Positions 16,649 to 25,450 of a DNA stretch of 64,000 nucleotides are shown in pieces (the first letter of the stretch is position 1; each line of letters begins with the position of its first letter). The position numbers and the translations under genes were made by a program. The DNA is from Synechococcus sp. M44_DOE_062 (GTDB lineage Bacteria; Cyanobacteriota; Cyanobacteriia; Thermostichales; Thermostichaceae). The stretch is taken from NCBI GenBank assembly GCA_015295985.1, contig DVDX01000018.1, positions 1 to 64,000 on the forward strand. Direction: 5' to 3'. Under the pieces are notes generated by a model, which worked only from the letters and a program-made list of their open reading frames with translations, did no database searches and had not been told where the DNA came from.

Positions 16649-17593
16649 GCCGCTGCGGGCGCTGGGGATCCCGTTCGCGTCGTCAGGACGGAGTTCCCGA
16701 CAAGAGTTGGTCTGGCTGACCCTGCGGTTGGCCTGGGAAAACGCGATGCGCTACCGGCTGTTTGGCCTAGCCTCTGAAATGGCCTATAGCTCGATGTTGG
16801 CGCTGTTCCCCTTCATACGCTCCTGACCGGGATTGGACTGTTTATCGGCTCCTCTGAGCAAGCCTTCGAGCGCTTGATGGAGCAATTGAGCCAAATTGCT
16901 CCCCAAGAGGCTCTGGCGCTTTTGGATCGGTATGTGCGCGAGCTCCGCTTTGGGCAAAATCGGGGGCTGTTGTCCCTTGGCTTCTTGGGCACCCTGTGGG
17001 CTGCTTCTGGAGCCATGGGGGCGGTAATGACCGCTTTGGATCTCAGCCATGAGATCCCTCAAGATAGGCGCCGTCCCTTCTGGAGACGCAAGCTGATCTC
17101 ACTGGTTTGGATGCTCGCCACCTTGGGGTTGACCGGACTGGCCAGCTTGATCTTTTTGTTCAGTGCCAGCTTTTTGCGCTTCTTGGCCATGAAAGCAGTC
17201 GCCTGAGCGCAAGAGGTTGGCGGGCCGACTCAGTTGGATCCCTGGCGAGAGCTGGGGTTGAACTTGTGGGGGATCCTCACCTGGCCGATTTCGTTGGGGT
17301 TGGTCATCTTCTCCTGCTGGGTGCTGTATCGATTTGGCCCCAGCTTGCGCCGACCCCAAATGCCGATTTGGCCGGGAGCCATCGTGGCCAGCCTACTGTG
17401 GGTTGGGGTGTCGTGGGGGCTGCGGATTTATGTGGAGCACTTTGGGCAGTTCAACCAAGTCTATGGAGCGGTGGGGGCGGTTATTGTTCTGTTGCTCTGG
17501 GTTTGGCTCACTTCCTTGGCACTGCTGTTTGGGGATCAGATCGACATCGCCCTCTACCAGGCGCGAAAATGGATTGAAGAAGGGGATCCCTAG
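16623..17593 (+). pseudogene. YihY/BrkB-family membrane protein, disrupted
   Basis: Three ORF fragments together give one YihY/BrkB protein: the N-terminus to ALFPFI (16623-16826), a middle starting LLTGIGLFIGSSEQAFERLM, and a C-terminus from WRELGLNLWGILTW to KWIEEGDP. Between the first and second there is a frame change near 16815, equivalent to one lost base. Between the second and third the frame is the same, but a TGA at 17204-17206 interrupts. Five or six hydrophobic segments typical of the family are otherwise intact. A repeat copy at 16672-16697 lies in the first fragment (PFASSGRSSRQE). Decay is the simplest explanation; a sequencing error would need two events. Confidence 0.72.
16672..16697 (-). 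repeat. Dispersed hairpin repeat, copy 12 (in yihY pseudogene)
   Basis: Imperfect copy with GGAACTCCGTCC and tail TGACGACGCGAACGG on the minus strand, inside the first fragment of the broken membrane-protein gene. Confidence 0.65.
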
Positions 17594-17618
17594 CCCTCAC
17601 TCCAAATCCGAGTTATGG

Positions 17619-18731
17619 ATGCAGACGGAAATTCTCTCACCCACTCCTGAGCACATTGCCGTAGCGGCTGCAGCCTTGCTGCGGGGCCAGTTGGTGGCCA
17701 TTCCCACGGAGACGGTTTACGGCCTGGCGGGCCATGGCTTGGATGAGCAGGCAGTGGAGAGCATTTTTGCCGCCAAGGAGCGCCCCCGCTGCGATCCCCT
17801 GATCCTGCATCTGCCGACTGGGGTGACCCTGGAGCAATTGCAAGGGTGGCTGGTGGATGTGTCAGCTTTTACTCCCACCGCCTGCGCTCTGCTGGGATCC
17901 CTGATCGACACCTTCTGGCCTGGGCCCCTGACCTTGGTGCTGCCCAAGTGTCCCACCGTGCCGGATCGGGTGAGCAGCGGGTTGCCCACTGTCGCCCTGC
18001 GGGTGCCTGCTCACCCGGTGGCTCAAGCTTTGTTGCAGGCGGTGCAAACCCCCCTGGCTGCCCCCAGCGCCAATCGCTTTGGTCGCATCAGCCCCACCTC
18101 GGCCCAGGCCGTTTATGCAGAGTTGGGAGGGCGGATCCCTTACATCTTGGATGGGGGAGAGTGTGCCGTGGGCCTAGAATCCACCGTCTTGAAGCTCAGC
18201 CCCGAAGGGATCCCAACGCTGCTGCGCCCAGGAGGGATCCCGCTGGAAGCCCTAGAAGCCCACCTAGGACTACCCATCCGGTTGTTTCCAGAACAGGCCC
18301 CTAAGGATGGCGAAATGGGCCCGCTAGAAGCGCCGGGACGGCTGAGCAGCCACTATGCCCCCAGTAAGCCCCTCTGGCTTTTGCCCACCGGCTTTGACCA
18401 GCTTCAGCCCGGCGATTGGCAACAGGTGCAGCACCTGACAACCGGTCATTCCCATCTGGGCATCCTCAGTTTTGCCACGGATCCCCAGGCTCTGCTGAAC
18501 ACCCTCTCCCGCCATTGGCCGGGGATTACTTTTAGTTTGGAGTGTTTGGGTTCAGAGCCCAAAGTAGCCGCCCGCACCCTCTTTGCCAGCTTGCGCCGTC
18601 TGGATGAAGGGGATGCCACGCTCCTGTTGGCGGAACCCCCACCCCTCTCGACAGGGTTGGGCTATGCGATGATGGATCGGCTACGCCGGGCCAGCAGCCT
18701 ATGGAACCTTCCCCTCTCGTTGCCATCGTAA
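17619..18731 (+). CDS. tsaC: L-threonylcarbamoyladenylate synthase (Sua5/YrdC type)
   Basis: The 370-residue protein has the YrdC domain at the N-terminus with IPTETVYGLAG near residue 27, KERPRCDPL, TFWPGPLTLVL and AAPSANRFGRISPT. A C-terminal Sua5 domain follows that begins with GRLSSHYAPSKPLW. It makes threonylcarbamoyl-AMP from threonine, bicarbonate and ATP for the t6A37 modification of tRNA. The track start at 17334 is read-through over the preceding pseudogene; ATG 17619 fits the family N-terminus. The 3' end overlaps purE by 31 bases, so the two are probably cotranscribed. Confidence 0.92.
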   Translation: MQTEILSPTPEHIAVAAAALLRGQLVAIPTETVYGLAGHGLDEQAVESIFAAKERPRCDPLILHLPTGVTLEQLQGWLVDVSAFTPTACALLGSLIDTFWPGPLTLVLPKCPTVPDRVSSGLPTVALRVPAHPVAQALLQAVQTPLAAPSANRFGRISPTSAQAVYAELGGRIPYILDGGECAVGLESTVLKLSPEGIPTLLRPGGIPLEALEAHLGLPIRLFPEQAPKDGEMGPLEAPGRLSSHYAPSKPLWLLPTGFDQLQPGDWQQVQHLTTGHSHLGILSFATDPQALLNTLSRHWPGITFSLECLGSEPKVAARTLFASLRRLDEGDATLLLAEPPPLSTGLGYAMMDRLRRASSLWNLPLSLPS

Positions 18732-19231
18732 TGGGCAGCGATTCCGACCTGCCCACCCTTGCACCCGCCGCCCAGGTGTGCGAGGCTTTTGGGATCCCTT
18801 ACCAAATGCAGATTCTCAGCGCCCACCGCACTCCCGAGGCGATGGTGGAGTTTGCCCGCTGCGCCCATACCCAAGGGATCCGCGTCATCATTGCCGGGGC
18901 AGGGGGAGCAGCCCACTTACCGGGGATGGTGGCCTCCCTTACCCCCCTGCCGGTGATTGGGGTGCCGGTGCTTAGCCCATCCCTGCAGGGGATCGATTCC
19001 CTGTACTCAATTGTGCAAATGCCCAAAGGGATCCCGGTGGCCACAGTGGCCATTGGCAATGGCTACAACGCAGGTCTGTTGGCGGTGCAGATCCTGGCCA
19101 GTGGGGATCCCAACCTGCTCCGGCGGGTGATTGCCTATCGGGAAAGCCTAAAACAGGCAGTGCAGGAGAAAAACGACCAATTGCAAGCCCAAGGGTGGAA
19201 AGCCTATCTCGACTCTATTGGCAAAGCATAG
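18701..19231 (+). CDS. purE: N5-carboxyaminoimidazole ribonucleotide mutase
   Basis: A 176-residue class I PurE. The signature VMGSDSDLPTL lies near residue 10, SAHRTPEAM near residue 40 and AGAGGAAHLPGMVAS near residue 66, the residues that hold and protonate the substrate. It converts N5-CAIR to CAIR in purine synthesis. The gene starts inside the tsaC coding region in another frame, which favours translational coupling. Length is ordinary for the family and no anomalies are seen. Confidence 0.95.
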   Translation: MEPSPLVAIVMGSDSDLPTLAPAAQVCEAFGIPYQMQILSAHRTPEAMVEFARCAHTQGIRVIIAGAGGAAHLPGMVASLTPLPVIGVPVLSPSLQGIDSLYSIVQMPKGIPVATVAIGNGYNAGLLAVQILASGDPNLLRRVIAYRESLKQAVQEKNDQLQAQGWKAYLDSIGKA

Positions 19232-19311
19232 GAGCATAATTTAGAGAGCGTTGACCTATCTAGCCGCCCTGCAAAGGGTCAGGTGCGACAGAGTTTTGGG
19301 AGTTGCCATCG

Positions 19312-20070
19312 GTGAAGCATCAATCGGGTCACCCTTCTTCCGGCCAGGGCTCCTGGTCAGAGTATCTGCAGCGGGTGGGACGTGGGGCAGTGGAGACGGG
19401 ATCCCAAGTTGCTCTGTGGATCCTATCGGGGCCGCAATGGCGGGTTTTGGCCCTGTCGGGCTTGGCGTTGGTGGGGCTGGCCTTCTGGAATGGGCGGCTG
19501 GCTCTCTCTTTGGGGGTGGGTACCTCAGTGATGTTGGGGCTACAGGGGATGCGCAGCCCTGAGTTCAACCGCCGCTGGCAGGAGTGGCGAGCTTGGTTTC
19601 GGCAGGCGGATCGCTCGCTTTTGCTGGCAATTGGTTCAGGAGCAGCCGCCACCTTCAGCACCTACACCCTCGTCTCCATCTGGGCAGAATCCACCCAACG
19701 CTGGCTGGCCACCGGTGCCATTCTACAGGGATTAGCCACTCTAGCCTTGTTGTCGCTGCTGTTTGGGGAGTGGCTCAGCCGCCGACAGGAGCGGCAGCGT
19801 TCTCAATTGGAGCGCGATCTCAGCGACATTGCCTCTCCCGATCCCTTCAGACGGCTGGCGGGTGTTCGCCGCTTGCAGAGTTTGATGTCCCATCTGGATC
19901 CTGAGCAAACCCGACTGGCAGTGGATTATCTGCGGCTGGCCCTCGACCAAGAAACGGTAGCCGTTGTGCGGGAAGCCCTGCTGGAAGCCCTACAGGGATG
20001 GGGGATCCTGCGCCGCCTCAACGAGTTGACGGATCTCAAATACCCCAGCAGGGATCCCTCTTCAAACTAA
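19312..20070 (+). CDS. Cyanobacterial membrane protein with helical repeat tail
   Basis: The 252-residue protein has several hydrophobic segments (VLALSGLALVGLAFW, SLGVGTSVMLGL, LLLAIGSGAAATFSTYTLVSIW, LQGLATLALLSLLFG). A soluble alpha-helical C-terminus follows (DPFRRLAGVRRLQSLM and later helices) that looks like a short armadillo/HEAT stretch. It resembles a conserved cyanobacterial family annotated only as armadillo-fold containing; the role is unknown. A GTG at 19312 with GGGAG nine bases upstream is preferred to the TTG start in the track. It stands alone between purE and the DUF3318 gene. Confidence 0.6.
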   Translation: MKHQSGHPSSGQGSWSEYLQRVGRGAVETGSQVALWILSGPQWRVLALSGLALVGLAFWNGRLALSLGVGTSVMLGLQGMRSPEFNRRWQEWRAWFRQADRSLLLAIGSGAAATFSTYTLVSIWAESTQRWLATGAILQGLATLALLSLLFGEWLSRRQERQRSQLERDLSDIASPDPFRRLAGVRRLQSLMSHLDPEQTRLAVDYLRLALDQETVAVVREALLEALQGWGILRRLNELTDLKYPSRDPSSN

Positions 20071-20260
20071 GAGGATGGCTGTCTGGGTTTTCAAGGGCTT
20101 GACCGGGATAAATCAGTCTCCTGGACAATCCGGCAAACGGATTGCCCGCCTCAGGCTCTACCCTAATGGCAGCATACCCCCTTTCCAGTTCGAACCACGA
20201 TGGCCCAGGGGCAGGCTTGTCCCTCTGCTGCTAGCCCTATCGCAGAAGGCTTTCTTGGAG

Positions 20261-20281
20261 CTAGCCTGCAAGGAAGGCTAG
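20261..20281. promoter_or_regulatory. Perfect inverted repeat upstream of the DUF3318 gene
   Basis: CTAGCCT and AGGCTAG, seven bases each, flank a seven-base spacer. A TATACT hexamer follows at 20288-20293, about 50 bases before the start codon. The layout suits an operator next to a promoter, or a leader hairpin. There is no T run, so it is not a usual terminator. Confidence 0.4.
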
Positions 20282-20341
20282 GATCCTTATACTATGGGGG
20301 TAATGATCTCCAGCCGCTCCTTACAACCGCACTGTGCCAGC

Positions 20342-21022
20342 ATGTATACCATTTCTGACTTTGACCGCCTGATCCAGTTTCTCCCGGTGGAGATCCGCCC
20401 TGAAGTGCAGATCGAGATCGGCACCCCTGACCAGTCTCGGATTGTGCAGCCGTTGTGGCGCTTCCCCTGGCAAAAGTACTCTCGCTTTGCCATTGACCTC
20501 AGCCGTTGGCAGAAGCTGAGCCCTGACCAGCAGAAGATCTACTTCTTGCGAGAAGCGGTGATGGCCACAGAGCTGGCTTTGGGGGATAACTGGTCGGCCT
20601 TGTTGCTGTATCCCGCCTTGATCGGGGCTGGCAGCATGGGCATCTTGGTGGAGCTGCAGATGGGAGACAACCTCGGCGTTGGCCTAGCAGCCGGCTTGGC
20701 CGCTTCCGCGGTGTTTCTGTTGCGCAAAGCGGAAAAGGGGCAAAAAGCACAAGTTGCAGCCGATGAATTTGCCGTGCGCTACGCCTCGCAAAACGGCTAC
20801 AGCTCTGAGCAGGCCGCTGCCATCCTGCTGAGCGCGCTGCAACAGGTGGCCATGCTGGAAGATCGCGTTAAAAATGACTACGACACCACCATGCGCCGCC
20901 GCAACCTGGAGTTTTTGGCGCAGCGGGGCCTGGGATCCGGCACTCTAACCATCAACCCCAAGTACCGCAACAAAGGCCAGAGCCCCAACCCCAATCCTTA
21001 CCAAAACCCCTTCCAGCGCTGA
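20342..21022 (+). CDS. DUF3318 domain protein
   Basis: A 226-residue cyanobacterial protein beginning MYTISDFDRLIQFLPVEIR. Two close hydrophobic segments in the middle (LLYPALIGAGSMGILVEL and LGVGLAAGLAASAVFLL) are followed by a helical region with FAVRYASQNGYSSEQAAAILLSAL and a Pro/Asn-rich end. This fits DUF3318, conserved in cyanobacteria and without an assigned function; the Glu/Leu-rich REAVMATELALGDNW segment may form a site but there is no HExxH motif. The internal ATG at 20342 was preferred over 20294. It is convergent with the asparaginase gene, four bases apart. Confidence 0.7.
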   Translation: MYTISDFDRLIQFLPVEIRPEVQIEIGTPDQSRIVQPLWRFPWQKYSRFAIDLSRWQKLSPDQQKIYFLREAVMATELALGDNWSALLLYPALIGAGSMGILVELQMGDNLGVGLAAGLAASAVFLLRKAEKGQKAQVAADEFAVRYASQNGYSSEQAAAILLSALQQVAMLEDRVKNDYDTTMRRRNLEFLAQRGLGSGTLTINPKYRNKGQSPNPNPYQNPFQR

Positions 21023-21026
21023 GTCT

Positions 21027-21980
21027 TCAAGGCATGCGCAGCTCTCCTTCTACCTCTAGGCGGGTGTAGGGGCCGACGTTGAGGAAGCGCTCTCCCAACA
21101 TCTCGGCGGCGGCAGGTTGGATCCAGCCCATGCGCTGCAGCAGGTGCAAAGCCAAGGCATATTTGGCCCGTGCAGCACCATCCTGAACCTTGATGGCCAG
21201 GCCCATGCCTTCCCCCACCCGGCCAATGCATTGGATCCCTTCAGCACCCGATTTGCTCACCAGATCTCCTTGAGTGGCCCGCATCAACTCCGTATCGAAA
21301 CACCCCTGTCCAGCCACCATCTCTGGGTGATGGGTCATAGCCCGTGCTACCGATTCCAAGTCGGGCCGCTCGCCGGCAGTCAGTTGGGCGAATAGAGAGG
21401 CCAGGTGGTTCAGTTGCAATTGGTAGGTGGGCACCCCACAGTCATCCCGCGCAAACAAAAACTCCTCTGAGGGTATTTGCAGCAAATCCGCCAACTTGGC
21501 CCGCACCAGCGCTTGCACTGGATGTTGCCGCTGGGCATAGTCCGACAAAGTCCAGTTTTGGGCGCGGCTGGCCATCAGCATGCCGGCATGTTTGCCGGAG
21601 CAGTTGTGGCAAAGGGGGCTGGGCTTGCCGGGTGGGGTGGGGCAGACCAGCAAATCGGGAGACAGATCGGCCCGCCACAGCATACTGAACACCTGCCGCG
21701 CATGGGCTGTGGTGCCCTGATGGGATCCGCACATGATGGCAATATCTTTCTCGCTGAGGCGGTAGCGCTCGCGGATGCCGGTGGAGAGCATGGCCAGCGC
21801 TTGGAAAGGTTTAAGCGCAGAACGGGCAAAAACGGGGGTGGTGCTGTTGCCAGCCATGGCCAGAGAACGCCCACGGCTATCGGCCACAACCGCTTGGCAA
21901 TGATGGATAGATTCGGTCAACCCCTCCCGCAAGACATGGATTAAGAGTTCGGGGGCGGTGGAACGATTCTCAAATGACAT
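21027..21980 (-). CDS. Asparaginase (AnsA/L-asparaginase II family)
   Basis: The 317-residue product matches the asparaginase family of the Rhizobium etli type found in many cyanobacteria. Visible segments are SRGRSLAMAGN, FARSALKPFQALAML, IMCGSHQGTTAHA, LCHNCSGKHAGML and RDDCGVPTYQLQL. The Ser/Lys pair in ARSALKP and the conserved Cys/Ser/Lys in NCSGKH are those used by this family, which has no sequence similarity to the classical E. coli AnsB. ATG 21980 (MSFENRSTAPELLIHVLREG) was chosen because the upstream 76 residues in the track are not conserved-looking. It converges with the DUF3318 gene. Confidence 0.85.
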   Translation of the reverse strand: MSFENRSTAPELLIHVLREGLTESIHHCQAVVADSRGRSLAMAGNSTTPVFARSALKPFQALAMLSTGIRERYRLSEKDIAIMCGSHQGTTAHARQVFSMLWRADLSPDLLVCPTPPGKPSPLCHNCSGKHAGMLMASRAQNWTLSDYAQRQHPVQALVRAKLADLLQIPSEEFLFARDDCGVPTYQLQLNHLASLFAQLTAGERPDLESVARAMTHHPEMVAGQGCFDTELMRATQGDLVSKSGAEGIQCIGRVGEGMGLAIKVQDGAARAKYALALHLLQRMGWIQPAAAEMLGERFLNVGPYTRLEVEGELRMP

Positions 21981-22123
21981 GAAAACCTGGGAAGGGGCTG
22001 ACGAAGCTGGGAAAGAGAGTGTGTACTTTATCAAATCATACGCGCAGATCCTACACGAGAAATTGGCGGGATCCCCTAAAGTAGCAAAATGGAGCCGTTC
22101 CGCTGGGATCCCTGACCTCTGCC

Positions 22124-22918
22124 ATGTCCCCCGATCCACTGGTTTTTTTGGTTTGTCACGGCAGCCGGGATCCCGATTATCAGCAGGCTTTGGCAGATTT
22201 GTTGGCACAGGTGCGGCAGCGGCTGGCCCCTCAACCGGTGGAGCTGGCCCAGTTGGAAGGTCAGCCTCTCACCTTGGCCGAGCAGATTCAGGGACGGCTG
22301 GCAGCTTGGCTGGGCGCAGGCCGATCTCCCAATCAGGTGGTGCTGCTGTCGCTGTTTATGGGGGGGGGATCCCACGTGGAAGAGGATTTGCCGGCTGCGG
22401 TGAAGCAGGTTCAAGCTCGCTGGCCGCACCTACCCATCCGGCTAACGCCCCCCATTGGCCAGCACCCAGCCCTCATGGATCTGTTAGTGGCTCGCATTCT
22501 GGCTCCACAGCCCTCTTGCTCCACAACGCTCAGGCGACCCAGCGAACGGGCCGATGCCTGGATTGTGCTTGGCCATGGCAGCCGTCGGCCAAGGTTTGCC
22601 GCCCAACTCCAAGCCGGGATCCAAGCTGTGCAACGGCGCTTGCCCGAGATCCCCTTGCATGTGGCTTTTGCTGCCCAGTCCCCCACCTTGGAAGCGGTTG
22701 TGATCCATTGCTTGCGCCTCAGCCAATGCCGCCTACGGGTGCTGCCGTTTTTTCTCTTTCCAGGCGGTCTGCTGCACGCTTTGCAAGAACAGGCTCAGCA
22801 ACTACAGCGGGAATGGCCTCTGCTCCAAATCCAGGTGGAGCCGCCCCTTTGGCGGGATCCCCAGGTGATGCAGGCCATTGTCGAGACACTCCAGGCTTTT
22901 AGCCCGGCACTGGAATAG
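22124..22918 (+). CDS. sirB: Sirohydrochlorin chelatase, two-domain CbiX type
   Basis: The 264-residue protein contains two CbiX half-domains, the first with FLVCHGSRDPDYQQA near residue 8 and the second with IVLGHGSRRPRFAAQ near residue 145. Each presents the metal-inserting His. The second conserved patch, LFMGGGSHVEEDLP and FFLFPGGLLHALQEQ, is also duplicated. It inserts Fe (siroheme) or Co (cobalamin) into sirohydrochlorin. The next gene, cobA, makes the precursor, so the pair covers both ends of that short pathway. The ATG at 22124 gives a normal start. Confidence 0.9.
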   Translation: MSPDPLVFLVCHGSRDPDYQQALADLLAQVRQRLAPQPVELAQLEGQPLTLAEQIQGRLAAWLGAGRSPNQVVLLSLFMGGGSHVEEDLPAAVKQVQARWPHLPIRLTPPIGQHPALMDLLVARILAPQPSCSTTLRRPSERADAWIVLGHGSRRPRFAAQLQAGIQAVQRRLPEIPLHVAFAAQSPTLEAVVIHCLRLSQCRLRVLPFFLFPGGLLHALQEQAQQLQREWPLLQIQVEPPLWRDPQVMQAIVETLQAFSPALE

Positions 22919-22994
22919 CGGTTTTGTGGCGGAATCTTTCCCGTTCCATCAAAATGGATATTTCCAGCAGGCAATAATGCGACCGGGACTTGAA

Positions 22995-23777
22995 ATGGGC
23001 AAAGTGTATTTGGTGGGGGCAGGGCCTGGGGATCCAGGGCTGCTGACGGTGAAGGGGAAGGTGCTGCTCGCCCACGCAGATGTGGTCATCTACGATGCCC
23101 TGGTGGGATCCCCCATCTTGGATTTGATCCCGCCGACGGCAGAACGGATCTACGCCGGCAAACACTGCGGTGCCCATACCTTGCCTCAGGAGCAGATCAC
23201 AGCCCTGCTGATAGAGAAAGCCCAGTCGGCAGCCGTGGTGGTGCGGCTCAAAGGGGGGGATCCCTTCATCTTTGGACGGGGGGGAGAGGAGATGTTGGCT
23301 CTGGTGCAGGCCGGGATCCCGGTGGAGGTGGTGCCGGGCATTACGGCAGGGATTGCCGCCAGCGCCTATGCAGGGATCCCTCTCACCCATCGCGACCTCA
23401 GCTCGTCGGTTGCTTTTGTAACCGGACATGAGGCGGCAGGGAAATACCGCCCTCAGGTCAATTGGCGGGCCCTGGCCGGGGCGGTAGAAACGCTGGTGAT
23501 CTACATGGGCATGCACAACCTCAGCCACATTGCCGCCGAATTGTTGGCCGGAGGAAAAGCTCCCGATACCCCGGTCGCCCTGATCCGCTGGGGCACCACC
23601 CCTGAGCAAGAGATTCATCTGCTCCGTCTGGAGACTCTGGTTGGACAGCCCTCACCCGTAGCACCGCCCTCGATTGTCGTGGTGGGAGCAGTGGTCAGCC
23701 TGGCCGGCTTGTTGCCCACCTTGCGTCCGCCAGTCTCGTATTGCTCTGCAACGCTTACGCAACCGGAATCTCCATGA
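22995..23777 (+). CDS. cobA: Uroporphyrinogen-III C-methyltransferase
   Basis: The 260-residue SAM-dependent enzyme methylates uroporphyrinogen III at C2 and C7 to give precorrin-2, the branch point to siroheme and B12. Motifs: VYLVGAGPGDPGLLTVKG at the N-terminus, VVVRLKGGDPFIFGRGGEE near residue 80, VPGITAG, and the LTHRDLSSSVAFVTGH stretch. The last 13 residues (after LRPPV) are encoded by a dispersed repeat copy, so the native C-terminus appears replaced. ATG 22995 was used; ATG 22977, 18 bases upstream, is equally plausible. The stop TGA overlaps the ATG of the next gene. Confidence 0.92.
   Translation: MGKVYLVGAGPGDPGLLTVKGKVLLAHADVVIYDALVGSPILDLIPPTAERIYAGKHCGAHTLPQEQITALLIEKAQSAAVVVRLKGGDPFIFGRGGEEMLALVQAGIPVEVVPGITAGIAASAYAGIPLTHRDLSSSVAFVTGHEAAGKYRPQVNWRALAGAVETLVIYMGMHNLSHIAAELLAGGKAPDTPVALIRWGTTPEQEIHLLRLETLVGQPSPVAPPSIVVVGAVVSLAGLLPTLRPPVSYCSATLTQPESP
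23741..23766 (+). repeat. Dispersed hairpin repeat, copy 13 (cobA 3' end)
   Basis: TTGC-TCT-GCAA hairpin with tail CGCTTACGCAACCGG. It supplies the final codons of cobA and ends seven bases before the next ATG. Confidence 0.85.
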
Positions 23778-24562
23778 ACGCCTTTTTTCGCAAGTTGGGT
23801 GCTCTCTTTTCTGCCTACTACGCCTACATGCTGGAGTACCGGGCGGAGCTGATCCTGTGGGTGTTGGCCGGATCCCTGCCCCTGATCATGATGGGGGTGT
23901 GGAGCGAGGCAGCCCGTTCAGGGGACTTCTCGCTGTCTGCTCTGGAGTTCATCCGCTACTTTCTGGCAGTGTTCCTGGTGCGCCAGTTCACCATCATCTG
24001 GGTCATCTGGGACTTTGAGCGAGAGGTAGTCGAAGGCAGATTATCTCCCCTCCTGTTGCAGCCTCTGGATCCCGCTTGGCACCATGTGGCCAGCCACCTG
24101 ATGGAGCGCTTGGCCCGTCTCCCCTTTACCCTGGTTTTAATCGCTCTTTTCTTCGTCCTCTACCCCCGTGCCCTTTGGATCCCCTCTTGGGCACAGGTGG
24201 GGCTGGGATCCCTGGCCATTCTCCTGGCCTTTGCCCTGCGCTTTCTCATGCAGTACACCCTGGCACTGCTGGCCTTTTGGGTGGAGCGAGTAACGGCCTT
24301 GGAGCAGTTCCATTTTCTGGTGTACTTGTTTTTCTCAGGGGTAATTGCCCCTCTTGAGGTGTTCCCACCCCCCGTGCGCCACTTCTTGGCCTGGACACCC
24401 TTCCCCTACCTGGTGTACTTTCCCGCCAACCTCTGGGTGGGGATCCCAGTGGATGCTCTGCGCGGCTTTGGCATGGGCCTGGCCTGGACGGGCCTGTTTT
24501 GGCTGGTCAATCGCTGGCTGTGGCGCAAAGGCTTGCAACAGTACTCAGGAATGGGAGCTTAG
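23774..24562 (+). CDS. ABC-2 type transporter permease
   Basis: A 262-residue integral membrane protein with about six hydrophobic segments (AELILWVLAGSLPLIMMGVW, FIRYFLAVFLVRQFTIIWVIW, LVLIALFFVLYP and others). It has the FEREVVEGRLSPLLLQPLDP loop characteristic of the ABC-2 permease group formerly called DUF990. These proteins pair with an ATPase and a second similar permease; neither is next to it, so the partners must be elsewhere. The ATG at 23774 overlaps the cobA stop (ATGA). The substrate is unknown. Confidence 0.82.
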   Translation: MNAFFRKLGALFSAYYAYMLEYRAELILWVLAGSLPLIMMGVWSEAARSGDFSLSALEFIRYFLAVFLVRQFTIIWVIWDFEREVVEGRLSPLLLQPLDPAWHHVASHLMERLARLPFTLVLIALFFVLYPRALWIPSWAQVGLGSLAILLAFALRFLMQYTLALLAFWVERVTALEQFHFLVYLFFSGVIAPLEVFPPPVRHFLAWTPFPYLVYFPANLWVGIPVDALRGFGMGLAWTGLFWLVNRWLWRKGLQQYSGMGA

Positions 24563-24760
24563 AGGGCCAGGTTCAGTCCCCCATCTTCACAGCTACCGTA
24601 GTCTTCAGCTTTCAACCAGACCACCTCTGAAACCACTATCATGGGTTCAGCCTCCGTAGCCAAATGACGAATCCTGCCCGTCTCTCTAAAATGAGTAGCG
24701 AAAAATAACGGGTGAATAGCGCTTTACTCTTTCCCCTGACACCCTTCTTCTCGAGTCCTC

Positions 24761-25450
24761 ATGAAGCGTGTACTGGTCGTGGATGACGATCCCCTCTCCC
24801 TGAAAGTGCTGAGCCGCCACCTGACTCGGCATGGCTATCGGGTTTGTACAGGCGCTTCGGGCGTGGAAGGATTGCGCCTGTTTGCCCAAGAGCAACCGGA
24901 TGTGGTGGTTTCAGATGTGGTGATGCCGGAAATGGACGGCTTTGAGTTTTGCCGACAACTGCGCCAGCAGCGCGGCGGTGAGCTCGTCCCCTTTATTTTT
25001 CTCTCTTCGCGGGGAGAGATTGACGACCGAGTTCAGGGCTACGAGCGGGGGGCGGATGACTACATCATCAAGCCCTTTGAACCTCTGGAATTGGTGGCCA
25101 AAATCGAGGCCCAGATTGAACGCTCCCGCCGCACCCAATCGGAAATTTTGCGGCTGATCCAACAGCAGTCTCAGCCAAAACCAGAAGCGGCCCCCCGACC
25201 CACCCCACCCGAATTGCCCCTGACCCCTGCCGAAGAGCGGGTCTTTCGGGAAGTCATTCGTGGCTTCACCAACAAGCAAATCGGCGAGAAGCTGTTCATC
25301 AGCCCGCGCACTGTGCAAACTCACCTGACCAACATTCTCAGCAAGCTCTCTCTGGAAAATCGCTCACAACTGGTGCGTTTTGCCTACGAACGGGGCTACA
25401 CCGCCCAAGAGGAGCCGGGCCAGAAGGGATCCCTCTCAGGCCAGGTGTAG
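24761..25450 (+). CDS. Response regulator, REC plus LuxR/NarL HTH
   Basis: The 229-residue protein has a receiver domain with the acid pocket DDD (residues about 8-10), the phosphoacceptor Asp in VVVSDVVMPEMDGFEF near residue 53, and Lys in IIKPFEPLELV near residue 105. A Pro-rich linker (PKPEAAPRPTPPELP) joins it to a LuxR-type DNA-binding domain (LTPAEERVFREVIRGFTNKQIGEKLFISPRTVQTHL). No histidine kinase is adjacent, so it is an orphan regulator of the Ycf29-like kind. Its 3' end overlaps the sulfiredoxin gene on the opposite strand by 15 bases. Confidence 0.88.
   Translation: MKRVLVVDDDPLSLKVLSRHLTRHGYRVCTGASGVEGLRLFAQEQPDVVVSDVVMPEMDGFEFCRQLRQQRGGELVPFIFLSSRGEIDDRVQGYERGADDYIIKPFEPLELVAKIEAQIERSRRTQSEILRLIQQQSQPKPEAAPRPTPPELPLTPAEERVFREVIRGFTNKQIGEKLFISPRTVQTHLTNILSKLSLENRSQLVRFAYERGYTAQEEPGQKGSLSGQV

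Noticed and set aside
20075-20281. 68-residue plus ORF before the DUF3318 gene
   Set aside because: Ribosome site abuts the ATG, composition is poor and the frame runs through the inverted repeat; treated as non-coding.
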